Shown here: piece after piece, positions 24,240 to 35,610 of the stretch | Layout of the letters: the number at the start of each line of letters is the position of its first letter | Position numbering within the stretch: position 1 is the stretch's first letter | Source of the DNA: Argopecten irradians | Lineage: Eukaryota; Mollusca; Bivalvia; Pectinida; Pectinidae | Assembly (NCBI RefSeq): GCF_041381155.1 | Contig: NC_091139.1 | Span: forward strand, 7,998,383 to 8,062,382 | Reading direction: 5' to 3' | Length of the DNA: 64,000 nucleotides | Notes under the pieces: generated by a model | The model's input: the letters and a program-made list of their open reading frames with translations, nothing else | What the model was told of the DNA's origin: nothing | Databases searched by the model: none | Program-made: the position numbers and the translations under genes

Positions 24240-24475
24240 AAACCTGCCACTGCCAGGGATCGAACTCGGGACCTCTGGATTACTAATCTGACGCTTTTTT
24301 TTATCTTAAAAATATGATTTTAATTTCCCAGACATAGGGCCGCAGGGGTTGGGGCCCCTGGGGTTCCTCACATTACAAGCACTACAATCTATTCAACATA
24401 AAATTAATACAGGCATCAACAAGATAAAATATCAATATTAAAATCTGGCGCTCAACCGATCGAGCTGAAGAGAAG
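24240..24475 (-). mobile_element. tRNA-derived SINE, split by an insertion
   Basis: On the minus strand an A-box-like segment (AGCTCGATCGGTTGAGCGCC, near 24,446-24,467) and a B-box (GAGTTCGATCCCTGG, near 24,246-24,260) have RNA polymerase III promoter form but are about 180 bp apart. The words aatctgacgct and aatctggcgct flank a 150-bp insert, as a target duplication would. Confidence 0.5.
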
Positions 24476-25251
24476 TTCTCTAGCCGAGCGATATATTGCG
24501 GCTAGTATTAACCAGGGTTACAAATATATGTAATACACAATGAGTTTACTCACGATAGTATAAACACTTCTGGTTGGTTCGGTTGTTAGAATAGGAAAAA
24601 CCGATTCACGGGCGCCACATGAACCCGTCCGCCCACATCGGCGACGTCATCGAAGCCGTGGTTCACAACAAGTACTTAAAAATGGTACTTACCTTGGTAA
24701 ACAGTAGCTCCTAAGACTTCGTCTATTTTCGACACCCACTATTTTTATATTAGATTCCAGTACTAACATTTTTAACATGTCATTACCACACATTACTTAA
24801 TAATGATACATGGGGTATATAGATAATACTGCAGTTTTCGTACTAGAATATGCACCTAAATTTTCAGGAAATTAAGATACTATCTAATATTATTATTTTA
24901 TTTTAAGCACGGTTTACAATACCATCAAAAGCGCTTAACTTACTATAACAGTTGCTACTTTTGAACACATCAATAAAGATAATGGAATCAATGCAATGTA
25001 TACAATATCAATCTCCATCCACAAGCATAATATTTGTCTAAATGATATGCTAGGAGAATATTTTAAAAACTCATTTCTTTGTATTTTAGATTATAAATTT
25101 TGGTTCAAGAACAAAAAAAAAACTTTAATTAGGTATTAATGCTTTTCTATTTTATTATATTTTTTATTTTTAAATTATTGAATATATGTGTAGCACCAGT
25201 TATACTTTTCTTTGACGATTAAAATATTTGTGAATGGTTTTATAAACATAC

Positions 25252-25386
25252 GTCCGTTGCACTTTTGGCCCGACCAGCCTTGCTGGCATCCCACGTGGTA
25301 ACATATTCCAGTCACGTGATCACATCCGGGAACATGACAATGACACACTTTGGAACAATTGGTCCCAAACCTCTCAGATGGACATT
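25252..25386 (-). CDS. Locus B: EGF exon, VCHC subtype
   Basis: This open 135-bp phase 1-1 exon reads FGTNCSKVCHCHVPGCDHVT and GWSGQKCNG, with acceptor ACAG and donor GTATGT. It matches the membrane-proximal EECHC subtype of loci A and C, where it is followed by another EGF or the stalk exon. Here I find no stalk or transmembrane exon after it, although the donor shows that another exon should follow. Confidence 0.75.
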
Positions 25387-25399
25387 CTGTATATTGATA

Positions 25400-26160
25400 A
25401 GTATATTATAGATTGTAGAGGGAATTAAATGTAAAAACATATTGCTACACACGTTAAGTTTTTAGTCGATAAATGGAGCCAAGAACCTTACTGAAGCAGT
25501 GTCAAGTTAAACGTTAGGAAAAATAACGTTAAGTAAGATAGAAAAGAAAAGTTAAAATCCCAAATCAGTCGCCTCTTACGATCATGCAATTGGGTCAGCG
25601 GGTATAACTATAGTTAAAGATATCGTTATAAAATGCTGATCACTGATTCCCTGCAGTTTATATAGGAAAAAAGTTCTGACTTTTAATCGACTCAATATGA
25701 AAAAATCGGAATAGAACTACAATCAAAACGCCTTACCTGTGGGCCCGCCGTAGTTTTACAAATGCGATTAAGCTGTGGTACCTTATTTGAGTTTACAATG
25801 CAAATTTTTTTACCATATAAAACATTTTCTACGAAGTATCTCCATTCACGAATGCATAATCAACCTTCTTTTGATATTGAAATGATTTTTTTGATAAATA
25901 TTTCAAATTACATATTATCTCATAATTATCACGTTTTTCTAGTTATAACGAAAGTGTAAACGGCACTAATATCGGCGCTTTCATATCCTATTTTACGCAT
26001 AGCAAAATGGAAACGGAAAAAATAATGTGATGTGTTTACGTTTATTTTTAATCGAAAAACATTGGTTATAATATAGCGTTTAGTTTTCAGAGTAAAGCAA
26101 TGTTGTACTTTCAGAGGAAACCTAATAAAGCAAAGATAAAACTTATCAGCGTATATATTG
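25400..26160. other. Intron of locus B
   Basis: AT-rich with no recognised exon or repeat. It flanks the foldback at 26,395-26,705. Confidence 0.45.
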
Positions 26161-26162
26161 TT

Positions 26163-26308
26163 ACCCTTGACTACACGTGTCTTCCCTCCATCCTTCTCCG
26201 TCCATCCGGGTACATTACATACCCCAGTCCTAACCGTCACAATCTTGAGTTTAAGCACAATGACAGGTCTGGTTACAGTCTCTGCCCGAATGTGTGGTTG
26301 GTGCATGC
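26163..26308 (-). pseudogene. Locus B: EGF unit with small insertions
   Basis: Clearly an EGF exon (FGRD, CHC and GCT-W motifs in order) but longer than 135 bp because of several single-base insertions, including one next to the donor (GGGTAACA). No single frame spans it. It is decayed or poorly called. Confidence 0.5.
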
Positions 26309-26394
26309 TGAGTAAACAAAAACAAGAGATAACAATTAATTCAATCTATTGTTTCTGAGTAAATTGTTTTTTTATATGATAATGAAGTTTAATC

Positions 26395-26705
26395 ATCCGT
26401 GGAGAAGGTGAACGGAATCGGGAGCGCACAGAGGTACGTACCATCGGACTTAGGCTTAGGCGGCATCCGGGGAAGCTCGAAGCGACAATGGCCGACGGTT
26501 TGTTGTTTACATTTTTTTTCAATGCGATAAAAGACACGTATATACTTGAAGAGGAAAAATAAAAACCAACAATATTTGCATGTACAGTGATTCTTTATTC
26601 CATCGATGAGATGTGTTAATTGAATTCGAGCTCCCCCCGAGGCCGCCTAAGCGCCCACTAAGTCAGAGGTACGCACCTCCTGCGCACCCCGATTCCGTTA
26701 ACGTT
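26395..26705. mobile_element. Foldback element
   Basis: Two arms of about 80-85 bp are inverted copies (AACGGAATCGGG through CTTAGGCGGC to GGAGCTCGAA) separated by about 110 bp of AT-rich loop. The GC-rich arms stand out against the intron. No gene lies inside. Likely a MITE-like foldback in a locus B intron. Confidence 0.72.
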
Positions 26706-26993
26706 CTCACACGGTGTAAAATGGATAAACGGCAAAATGATATCACGTTTGCTGCCAGTAATCATCTAATTTGCCATTTATTTACGAATGTATTGATTGG
26801 TGCAGGTCTTACACTACCAAGGGAGTACAAGTTGTAGAATAACAGACACCAGGGGGAGGATGACATACTTGTTTATACCCATGTCAATAGTTATTGGTTT
26901 AGGAAAACACCATATATTCCATAGCTGCATGTCTATACAGTACATTTTCAATATATTCAAATGCCCACTGTTACATTATTGATATTTCCATAC

Positions 26994-27128
26994 CTCGACT
27001 ACACGTGTCTCCTGTCCATCCATCCGTACATCCAGGTACTTTACATACCCCAGTCCTTCTCTCACAGTCATAGTTAGCACAATGACAGGTCTGGTTACAG
27101 TCTCGTCCGAATGTGTGATTGTTACAGA
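26994..27128 (-). CDS. Locus B: EGF exon (array edge)
   Basis: This open 135-bp phase 1-1 exon starts VCNNHTFGRDCNQTCHCANY and ends GCTDGWTGDTCSR, with all eight cysteines. It is more diverged than the units of the array core, as expected at an array edge. Donor GTATGG and acceptor ACAG are present. Confidence 0.78.
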
Positions 27129-27208
27129 CTGTAAAGAAAACATAACATTAATTGGGAAAACTTTGGTACACACATGATACAATTAGATAAAGATGAATGC
27201 ATTGTTAC

Positions 27209-27343
27209 CTTGACTACATGTTCGGCCCTCCCATCCCTCCATACATCCCAATACTTTACATACACCAGTCCTCCCGTCACAGTCAGAGTTAGCACAATGA
27301 CAGGTCTGGTAACAGTCTCGTCCGAATGTGTGATTGGTACAGG
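27209..27343 (-). CDS. Locus B: EGF exon
   Basis: This open 135-bp phase 1-1 exon starts ACTNHTFGRDCYQTCHCANS and includes GVCKVLGCMEGWEGRTCSQ. Splice sites are intact. Neighbouring introns are about 80 bp and nearly the same as those of the array core. Confidence 0.8.
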
Positions 27344-27424
27344 CTGTAAACAAAACATTACATTAATTGGGAGAACTCGTACTTACAAACATGATACAAT
27401 TAGATAAAGATGAATGCATTGTTA

Positions 27425-27910
27425 CCTTGACTACATGTTCGTTCCCTCCCATCCCTGCATACATCCTCAATACTTTAGCATACACCAGTCCCTTCCGTCA
27501 CAGTCAGAGTTAGCACAATGACAGGTCTGGTTACAGTCTTGTCCGAATGTGTGATTGGTACACGGCTGTAAACAAAACATTACATTAATTGGGAGATGAG
27601 TAAAAATTAGCGTAAACGATAATGCAATTGTTTACCTTGATTACATGTTCGTCCCTCCCATCCATCGGTACACAAACATGCACCAGTCCCCTGGTCCCGT
27701 ACAATTAACACAAAGACAGATAAAGATGAATGCATTGGTTACCATTGATTACATGTTCGTTCCCTCCTTTTGACATACATGTTCGTCCCTCCCATCCCTC
27801 CATACATCCGGGTACTTTACATGCACCAGTCCTTCCGTCACAGTCAGAGTTAGCACAATGACAGGTCTGGTTACAGTCTCGTCCGAATGTGTGATTGGTA
27901 CAGGCTGTAA
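27425..27910 (-). pseudogene. Locus B: three disturbed EGF units
   Basis: The unit at 27,425-27,568 has several 1-base insertions. The one near 27,635-27,720 is truncated and rearranged. The one at about 27,770-27,904 has an intact EGF start and core but no normal donor where GTAACA should be. Rearranged copies of array sequence lie between them. These may be an unequal-exchange scar or a local assembly fault. Confidence 0.5.
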
Positions 27911-27985
27911 ACAAAACATTACATTAATTGGGAGAACTCGTGCTACAAACATGATACAATTAGATAAAGATGAATGCATTGTTAC

Positions 27986-28119
27986 CTTGACTACATGTTC
28001 GTCCCTCCCATCCCTCCATACATCCGGGTACTTTACATGCACCAGTCCTTCCGTCACAGTCAGAGTTAGCACAATGACAGGTCTGGTTACAGTCTCGTCC
28101 GAATGTGTGATTGGTACAG
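27986..28119 (-). CDS. Locus B: EGF exon with altered acceptor
   Basis: The body of the unit is standard (HTFGRDCNQTCHC to GWEGRTCSQ), with donor GTAACA. At the 5' edge TTTACAGCC has become TTTACAAGC, which moves the AG by one base and would make the exon 134 bp and out of frame. The unit would then be skipped or would break the protein. Confidence 0.5.
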
Positions 28120-28264
28120 CTTGTAAACAAAAACATTAGCATTAACTGGGATCAACTTTGGTAATACATTACAATTAGATATGATTGAATGCATTGACTA
28201 CATTGTTTGTCACTCGTACTACAAACATGATACAATTAGATAAAGATGAATGCATTGTTACCTG

Positions 28265-28403
28265 ATACTTGACTACAGTGTTCGTCCATCCCATCCCTCC
28301 ATACATCCGGGTACTTTACATGCACCAGTCCTCCCGTCACAGTCAGAGTAAGCACAATGACAGGACTGGGCACAGTATCGTCCGAATGTGTGATTGGTAC
28401 AGA
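28265..28403 (-). pseudogene. Locus B: EGF unit with small insertions
   Basis: It contains the EGF core and a donor GTAACA preceded by extra bases, plus a 1-base insertion near GRTC, so the frame is lost. The preceding intron is also rearranged. Confidence 0.5.
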
Positions 28404-28483
28404 CTCTAAACAAAACATTACATTAATTGGGAAAACTTTGGTACACACATGATACAATTAGATAAAGATGAATGCATTGTTAC

Positions 28484-28618
28484 CTTGACTACATGTTCGT
28501 CCCTCCCATCCCTCCATACATCCGGGTACTTTACATGCACCAGTCCTTCCGTCACAGTCAGAGTTAGCACAATGACAGGTCTGGTTACAGTCTCGTCCGA
28601 ATGTGTGATTGGTACAGG
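28484..28618 (-). CDS. Locus B: EGF exon, array core unit 1
   Basis: This perfect 135-bp phase 1-1 exon starts ACTNHTFGRDCNQTCHCANS and ends GCMEGWEGRTCSQ. It has eight cysteines, as in MEGF10/Draper-type repeats, acceptor TTTACAG and donor GTAACA. Symmetric phase means that gain or loss of whole units keeps the frame. Confidence 0.88.
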
Positions 28619-28699
28619 CTGTAAACAAAACATTACATTAATTGGGAGAACTCGTACTACAAACATGATACAATTAGATAAAGATGAATGCATTGTTAC

Positions 28700-28834
28700 C
28701 TTGACTACATGTTCGTCCATCCCATCCCTCCATACATCCGGGTACTTTACATGCACCAGTCCTTCCGTCACAGTCAGAGTTAGCACAATGACAGGTCTGG
28801 TTACAGTCTCGTCCGAATGTGTGATTGGTACAGG
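28700..28834 (-). CDS. Locus B: EGF exon, array core unit 2
   Basis: As core unit 1 but with GWDGRTC in place of GWEGRTC, the second member of the 432-bp dimer. Splice sites and all eight cysteines are intact. Confidence 0.88.
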
Positions 28835-28915
28835 CTGTAAACAAAACATTACATTAATTGGGAGAACTCGTGCTACAAACATGATACAATTAGATAAAGA
28901 TGAATGCATTGTTAC

Positions 28916-29050
28916 CTTGACTACATGTTCGTCCCTCCCATCCCTCCATACATCCGGGTACTTTACATGCACCAGTCCTTCCGTCACAGTCAGAGTTAGC
29001 ACAATGACAGGTCTGGTTACAGTCTCGTCCGAATGTGTGATTGGTACAGG
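28916..29050 (-). CDS. Locus B: EGF exon, array core unit 3
   Basis: GWEGRTC type, nearly identical to core unit 1 including its intron. Open, 135 bp, phase 1-1. Confidence 0.88.
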
Positions 29051-29131
29051 CTGTAAACAAAACATTACATTAATTGGGAGAACTCGTACTACAAACATGA
29101 TACAATTAGATAAAGATGAATGCATTGTTAC

Positions 29132-29266
29132 CTTGACTACATGTTCGTCCATCCCATCCCTCCATACATCCGGGTACTTTACATGCACCAGTCCTCCCGT
29201 CACAGTCAGAGTTAGCACAATGACAGGTCTGGTTACAGTCTCGTCCGAATGTGTGATTGGTACAGG
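29132..29266 (-). CDS. Locus B: EGF exon, array core unit 4
   Basis: GWDGRTC type, nearly identical to core unit 2. Open, 135 bp, phase 1-1. Above this unit the sequence quality appears to drop. Confidence 0.88.
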
Positions 29267-29346
29267 CTGTAAACAAAACATTACATTAATTGGGAGAACT
29301 TTGCTACAAACATGATACAATTAGATAAAGATGAATGCATTGTTAC

Positions 29347-31535
29347 CTTGACTACATGTTCGTCCCTCCCATCCCTCCATACATCCGGGTACTTTACATG
29401 CACCAGTCCTTCCGTCACAGTCAGAAGTTAGTCACAATGACAGGTAATGTTATAACAGTCTCGTTCGAAATGTGTGATTGGTACAGGCTGAAAACAAAAA
29501 CATTACATGGAGATTGGGAGGAACTCGTGCTATCATAACATGATACAAATTAGATAAAGATGAATGCATTGTAACCTTGACTACATGTTCGTCCATCCCA
29601 TCCCGCCATACATGCCGGGTACTTGTTACATGGCACCGATTCCCCCTTCCGTCACAGTCCAGAGTAGCACTATGAACAGGTATGGTTACAGTCTCGTCCG
29701 AATGTGTGATTGGTACAGGTACAGGCTGGTAAACAAAAAACATTACATTAATTGGGAGAACTCGTGCTACACAACATGAACAAGTTTATAAAGATGAATT
29801 GCATTGTTACCACGCTTGACTACATGTTCGTCCATCCCCATCCCTCCATACAGTCCGGGTTACTTTACATGCACCAGTCCTTCCCGTCACAGTCAGAGTT
29901 TAGCACAATGGACAGGACTGGGCCACAGTAGACGTCCCGAAATGTGTGATTGGTACAGACTGAGTAAACAAAACAAACAAAACTTTTACACATTAATTCG
30001 ATAAAGATGGAAAACTTCGTCCCCTATCCATTCGTACATGATGCACACCTTCCGTCAATAGTAGATAATGAGCACAATGACAGGTGGGGTCAGGTTACAG
30101 TCTCGTCGCATTTGTGTAAAACAAAACCAATATTGACTTTGGTACGACACATACATAAAGATTCGTTACCTTGACCATCCTCCCATTCCTCCATACATCC
30201 GGGTAATTTAACATGCACCAGCCCTTCCCTGTCACAGTCAGAGTTGAGCACAATGACAGGTCCTGGCTACAGTCAGTCTCGTCCGAGATGTGGTGATTGG
30301 TACAGGTCTGTAAACAAAACATTACATTAATTGGGAAAACTTTTGTAACACACATGATACAATTAGAGTAAAGAATGAATGCATTGTTACCTTGACTACA
30401 TGTTCGTCCCTCCCATCCCTACCATACATCCGGGGTACTTTTACATGCAACCAGTCCCTTTCCGTCACAGTCAGAGTTAGCACAATGACATGTCTGGTTT
30501 ACAGTCTCGTCCGAATGTGTGATTGGTACAGGCTGTAAACAAAACATAACATTAAATGTGGGAGAACTCGTACTACAAACATGGATACAATTAGATAAAG
30601 ATGAATGCAATAGTGTTACCTTGACTACATGTTCGTCCCATCCCCATCCCTCCATACATCGCGGGTACATTACATGCACCAGTCCCTCCCGTCACAGTCA
30701 GAGTTAGCACAATGACATGTCTGAGTTACAGTCTCGTCCGTGAATGATGTGATTGGTACAGGCTGTAAAAACAAAACATTACATTAATTGGGAAAACTTT
30801 GGTACTCAACACATGGATACAAATTAGATAAAGATGAATGCATTGATACCTTGGACTACATGTTCGGGCCCCTCCCATCACCTCCATACATCCGTGTACT
30901 TTACATGGCACCAGTCCTCCTACAGTCCGAGTTACCGCACAGTCAGGACAAGTCTAGCGCGCAATCGACCGTCGTCCTCGCTCGCTCGGCGTGTGGCTCG
31001 TCCGAATGTGGTGATTGGTACAGGCTGATAAACAAAACATTACAGTTAATTGGGAGAACTCGGTCTTCGTCGCTACAAACATGATACAATTACCACAACC
31101 CCAAAGATTAAATGCATTGTTAAACTGATGCTACAATGTTGCATGTCCATTACATGTCTGAGGTCCAATTTGACATGGCGGATTCTGTAATACATCCGGA
31201 TGTACATTTCACATGACTGTCCTTTACAAAGTATCACAGTCACAGTCAGAGTTAGCACAATGACACAATAGGTTTTCAGTTTCAATCTTGAATGTGTGAT
31301 TGGTAAGGCTGTAAATCATAACATTAATTAATTGGGAGAACAAGATATCATTTTATCAAACATTAACAGAATTAACAAAATTGAATGCATTGTTACCTTG
31401 ACTACATGTTGTCCATTCCATCCAGTCAATAAATATCTTTATTATGCCCATCAATTCCGTTACAGGCAGAAAAAAGCACAATGACAGGTCTGGTTTATGA
31501 ATCAGTCTTCGTCCGAATGTGTGATTTACAAAACT
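29347..31535 (-). pseudogene. Locus B: about ten EGF units with many small indels
   Basis: Units start near 29,347, 29,577, 29,815, 30,010, 30,172, 30,393, 30,622, 30,853, 31,130 and 31,397. Most carry several single-base insertions in both exon and intron, while the surrounding bases match the clean units exactly. Two units (about 30,010 and 31,130) are more truly diverged. I read the bulk as real EGF exons seen through poor consensus, but decay cannot be excluded. Confidence 0.55.
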
Positions 31536-31959
31536 TTTAACAAAACATTACATTAATTGGGAGAACTCCCTCGTTACAAAATGACACAATTAGATAACAT
31601 TTTTTGAACGCAAATTCACGGATACTAATTATGACAAATATGAAGTATTGAATAATATACAATTTTACGAATCAAGGAGATATCATAAAAGGATAAAAAA
31701 GAACATTGTTAAATACTGCAACACAAGTTGTCCGAAATCAAAATAAAAAACTCATGATCATACTGGTAATTCGTTATAACCGAATTATAATTGACAGTAG
31801 TACACAAGGAAAACTTTCATAAACAATTAGGTCCCAATTTACCTTTTGATACATGATGTAACTCTCAAAAATGAAATTAGATCATACGTTATTTCATCTT
31901 AAATTCCTTAAAATTGTGCTTATGTCTTACATGTGTTTATAATTACTGATATTACCTTG

Positions 31960-32035
31960 CAGTCTTACTTAATCTTTTATAGCGTACAGTTCACAATAAA
32001 CAGGTCTCCATTACAGTCCATACGAATGTGTGATA
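31960..32035 (-). pseudogene. Locus B: EGF exon relic
   Basis: A short stretch matches the EGF core (the counterpart of ACAGGTCTGGTTACAGTC and CGAATGTGTGAT on the plus strand) with many substitutions. It shows that the array once continued past 31.6 kb toward 35.6 kb. Confidence 0.5.
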
Positions 32036-32424
32036 ATTTATTACTAAATAATAAATACAATTGCTTTTTATGCATTGCATAACTTTGAACCAAAAATGAT
32101 ATTACGAGGTAACATTCCGAAAGAATATTGAATGTCATAACTGTAATTTATATATAATACATAATACATCGTATATGAATAAAATGATATAAATAGAATT
32201 ATTGATGTGATTTTTGAAACAATTAAAGCAACATCAGTTTAAAATGATACCTAATGTATGAAATCTATTTTTACAGAATTTACTATTTATCAACATCACA
32301 GTTTAGTAATTGTAATTTTGAAATCATTTTCATAAAATTTAACAACTTCGTTTAACAATTTTGAGCATATGATCTGAATAAATCAATCAGTCTGCAAAAT
32401 ATGTCAAACATTTAATGTACACAT

Positions 32425-33178
32425 TACATTGTTATGCATGAATACTTTCTTGTTAGACATAAATTCATCAAATAACACAGGTATAAAAATAATTGAATCT
32501 CTTGGATCACATGCCACAAGAATCTTAAGTTCAATGTGTTTGTAGACTTATAATCCGAGTGGGTTTGGAATACGCAGACAATGGATTTTGGTTTAGAAAT
32601 CTTTATTTCTGTGCAATCAAATACAGCAAATGTGGTTGGAAACTCCAGCTGATGAACTTTGGGCATGTGTTCATATATAACATCACTTGATGGCCAGATA
32701 GAAAATTATCCACATCATAAATACAAGTAATCCATCCAGTTGGAGAACAATACACTTGCAGTTTGGTTTCTAATGCCAAATCTGTAACCAAGATTCACAT
32801 AATCAAAGTCGTGAGAGACTTTAAATATAACTACATGTAATAACAGTTGATTTTCAACAGACAGTGACATAACTTCTTTCTGTCCATTGGTAGGCAAGTT
32901 GATAGGATATTCTGCAACATCTGATACAAAAAAGTTCATGATATAATCATACTGTTGTGTTGTAAATCCAGTGTAGTATCTGAACTGCTCCTCATTTGTC
33001 TGAAGTTCATGAACATTAAAATGATGTCATTGCTTGTCAGTTTGAACTGAAGAGCTGGAAAATTTTCTCTGTAATGTTTGGTATTTGCATAGAGTGTAAA
33101 AGATGATTTTTCCTGTCTATGTTGGATGTTCTCTTAATTGCCAAATTACAAAACGTCCATCGGAACAACCCCTGAAAT
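32425..33178 (-). mobile_element. DDE_Tnp_4-type transposase remnant
   Basis: Behind a TTTCAG acceptor the minus strand reads YYTGFTTQQYDYIMNFFVSD, then a helix-turn-helix segment (LSVENQLLLHVV; FDYVNLGYRFGIRNQTASVL), then the catalytic start FPTTFAVFDCTEIKISKPKS with HSDYKSTNTL. This order (HTH_Tnp_4 then DDE_Tnp_4) is known from Harbinger/ISL2EU-like DNA transposons. Two in-frame stops lie between the HTH and DDE parts. A frameshift follows STNTL: the next frame continues as LKILVACDPRDSIIF. The protein is then cut short, so the gene is dead. Confidence 0.75.
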
Positions 33179-33580
33179 CAAATGAAGAGACATATCATAT
33201 ATATATATAAATAATTCCATAAACTCAAACAATGCTTCTTAGTTCTTGACACTAATCTCTCGTATAGACCTTTTGAAAATCAAGACATTGTATATGAAGT
33301 TTTATTTGTCCTCAGCATATATTATATAACATTTTGCATTGGTTAGTTTATATTAAAGTCTTGAAAGTCTGTTTTGTCAATACAAATAATTAGTTTAAAT
33401 AATTTAAAAGACTTATTAACATAAAATTATCCTGTAAACCCTTGTTTTCATTTCTTTTTCAAACATTGATATTTATTCGTTAACAGTCTCAGCCTCTCCA
33501 AAGGAAGTTGGGATGGGGTCGCTTAATTTGAGCCTTGACATTCTTTAATTTAAGACTCTCATATATAATTTTATCTCAAA

Positions 33581-33741
33581 ACTTTATTAACATATGCACT
33601 GCTGACAAGTAAACATATCATGACATTTAAAATAAAGGCATCTATTTGTGGAATATTAAGAAAAAAATCTGGATTCAAGCACAAGTAAGAAATTTTTTAC
33701 AATTATCTTCAAAAAGTGTTCCAATTTGGGTAGCGTCACGT
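33581..33741. mobile_element. MITE, partial copy (right end)
   Basis: It matches the right 165 bp of the element at 9,686-10,360, from TATGCACTRCTGACAAGTAAAC to the terminal GGGTAGCGTCACGT followed by TA. The left part is missing. It lies just upstream (minus strand) of the transposase remnant but is unrelated to it. Confidence 0.72.
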
Positions 33742-33959
33742 TACTCCTATATAGAAACGAAATTGATTTGTTTTCTATGCATCCATACACTTGCGTCTGC
33801 AGTACTTAATATGGAATTTGATAAACTCGTTAAATAATTTGACATATTAAATTATTACATACATTTATAATTGTAAGACCTCTACAGACACTTTAGCCCT
33901 TCAAATCTTGATTTCAAGTAGTAATACAAGTATAATTATAGCGTAATTTGGGCCCGTGC

Positions 33960-34060
33960 CAGGTTTGTTGGTGGATGAAAGCTGGAGTACCCGGAGAAAA
34001 GTACCTCACAACTGCCCCTCATGGTATTCGAACTTGTGACCCAGAGACGAAGGGATTGTG
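33960..34060 (-). repeat. Dispersed repeat with B-box-like motif
   Basis: The plus strand has GGAGTACCCGGAGAAAA followed by ACAACTGCCCCTCATGGTAT and TTCGAAC; the reverse reads as a polymerase III B-box-like GTTCGAATACC. I recognise the GAGTACCCGGAGAAAA word as common in molluscan repeats, from memory only. Confidence 0.4.
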
Positions 34061-34189
34061 GAATATATTGGGACATCTTCAATCACTCGGACATGTACAA
34101 ATACTACAATGGAGGTACAACTCTCATTGATGTGAATGTGTTGTAGCCTGTACACATATTAACTGATACTTTGTAATGCATTGTAATCA

Positions 34190-34315
34190 ATTTACCTTTC
34201 CTGTTTACTGATGGTCGAAAAATTTTTTTTTTCCTCTTAGGTGGTTGACGCACAGGGTGTGAACCTTTTGTGTCTCTGCTATTAGGACCATTCCGACCAT
34301 GGAAGTGCTGATTTG
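34190..34315 (-). other. Possible exon of the transposon gene
   Basis: A minus-strand open segment with acceptor AATCAG and donor GTAAAT encodes a basic stretch (HFHGRNGPNSRDTKG, then PPKRKKKIFRP). Its position upstream of the transposase exon and its basic run suggest a linker or nuclear-localisation region. This is unproven. Confidence 0.3.
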
Positions 34316-34329
34316 AAACAAAATGTATT

Positions 34330-35610
34330 ACAATAATTAATATTACTTTTAATGGAGTCAATAAATATGCTTACTTAAAAACCTTGTCCCACGTGTTGTT
34401 TGATCTTTGTAACAGCGACTCCGAGTTGGAGTATCGGTGTATAGTATAAAATAATAATAAAAAAAATCACAAAATATTTGGTCCAAACTCACGCTTACAT
34501 GTATGAAAGATGTACGGTATATTCTCTTAGTTGTATATAGACCCATTTTTAATTTGTAATCCTAAATTAAGAAACAAAAATGCAGACTTCAGTCAAAACC
34601 TAAGTTTTTCTCTTTATGTGACTGGGTCAATGTTTCGTGAAATCGGGGTCAGGTAAAACCCCTATATAAATATAAAATACATGCGCTGTGTTGTCTGAAT
34701 TTACATGTCCCTGTGTCAAGTACTGTCATGTAGCCTTTAGTGAATGATGCTGTTATGACTTTTGACAGGTTAGCTAAGAGACGTGATAGCAAGTACGTTT
34801 CTGCTGAAAGATACTCTTGTAAAATCCTTGTTGTTAATTTTTCCTACAGTTATTCTCAAAACGTGTTTCAATATTGATTATTATCCGCATAACAGCCAAA
34901 CCCCCCTCCCCCTTAAACTAAATACATTTTCACGGGGAAGTAAACTTAAATGTGCCATGTGATCATTGATTGCTGAAGTCTATTTCAAGTTACATGTGCA
35001 TTAATTCCTCAACCATAACTTCATATTCTCTATACCTGCTTGAAATCGAAATCGCACGTAGGCCACTAGTGTCACTGTTGATTGATCTGCATGAAGGCGT
35101 ACCGTACAGTAGTACGCCTACTCACTGATCAAGCTACCTGTCGTCTGCTCGTTCACCGACTGGTCACGTTTTGCATTGATTCACTACGTTTATACCGTTT
35201 CGTACATATATCTAAATAAGCTATATCACTATTCTTATTCTAACTTTGAAATATTTAAAAATAATTTTTTTAAAAACTTACGAAGACGTACCTTTGAACA
35301 AAATGTATTTGTCGATTTTGTCAACATCCAGCTAATCGTGGAGTCTGTTACATGTGCGAATCCACCTCAACATCGATAAATGTTGCTCTTGCATCTCTCA
35401 CACGCTCCGGATACCGAATGTCAAAGTTTCATAGACCAAATGTGCATCCTTTCACCGTTATAGTATCAAAAACGGTCGTAAATGTAAAGTCAAAGGCAGG
35501 TCGGTCAAGCGCCGTGTTTGTCCGACCTAATGGCTGGGAGCGTGACGACAGGACCAAGGTGAAGGGGTGAATTATTTTCATTGGTCAAAAATAAAAAGGG
35601 GCGGAGTCGG
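34330..35610. other. Left flank of the transposon region
   Basis: No recognised gene. The plus-strand frame at 35,352-35,570 has no family signature. Array intron sequence resumes at about 35,618 (CAATTAGATAAAGATG), which sets the right limit of the DNA inserted in the array. Confidence 0.4.

Larger units (their letters stand above)
27000..32040 (-). repeat. 216-bp EGF exon-intron tandem array
   Basis: About 20 units, each a 135-bp EGF exon plus an 81-bp intron (216 bp in the clean core 28,484-29,266), lie head to tail. Introns are as alike as exons, pointing to recent unequal crossing-over or gene conversion. In the core, units alternate between two types (GWEGRTC and GWDGRTC, with a matching intron difference), a 432-bp dimer. 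A further block of five units is at 35,648-36,646, separated by transposon-bearing DNA. Confidence 0.9.

Noticed and set aside
24660-24740. Minus-strand exon ending in CAAGGTAAGTAC at 24.7 kb as the missing locus B membrane exon
   Set aside because: The donor is good but the encoded residues are polar and no homologue in loci A or C matches.
28449-29315. A 288-codon plus-strand open frame across the array
   Set aside because: Antisense of the EGF exons, repeated with the array, without any family signature. Same explanation.
28418-29320. A 300-codon minus-strand open frame across four array units
   Set aside because: It reads the EGF exons in the wrong frame (LTLTVTEGLVHVKYPDVWRD type) and passes through introns; it is open only because the unit is 216 bp.
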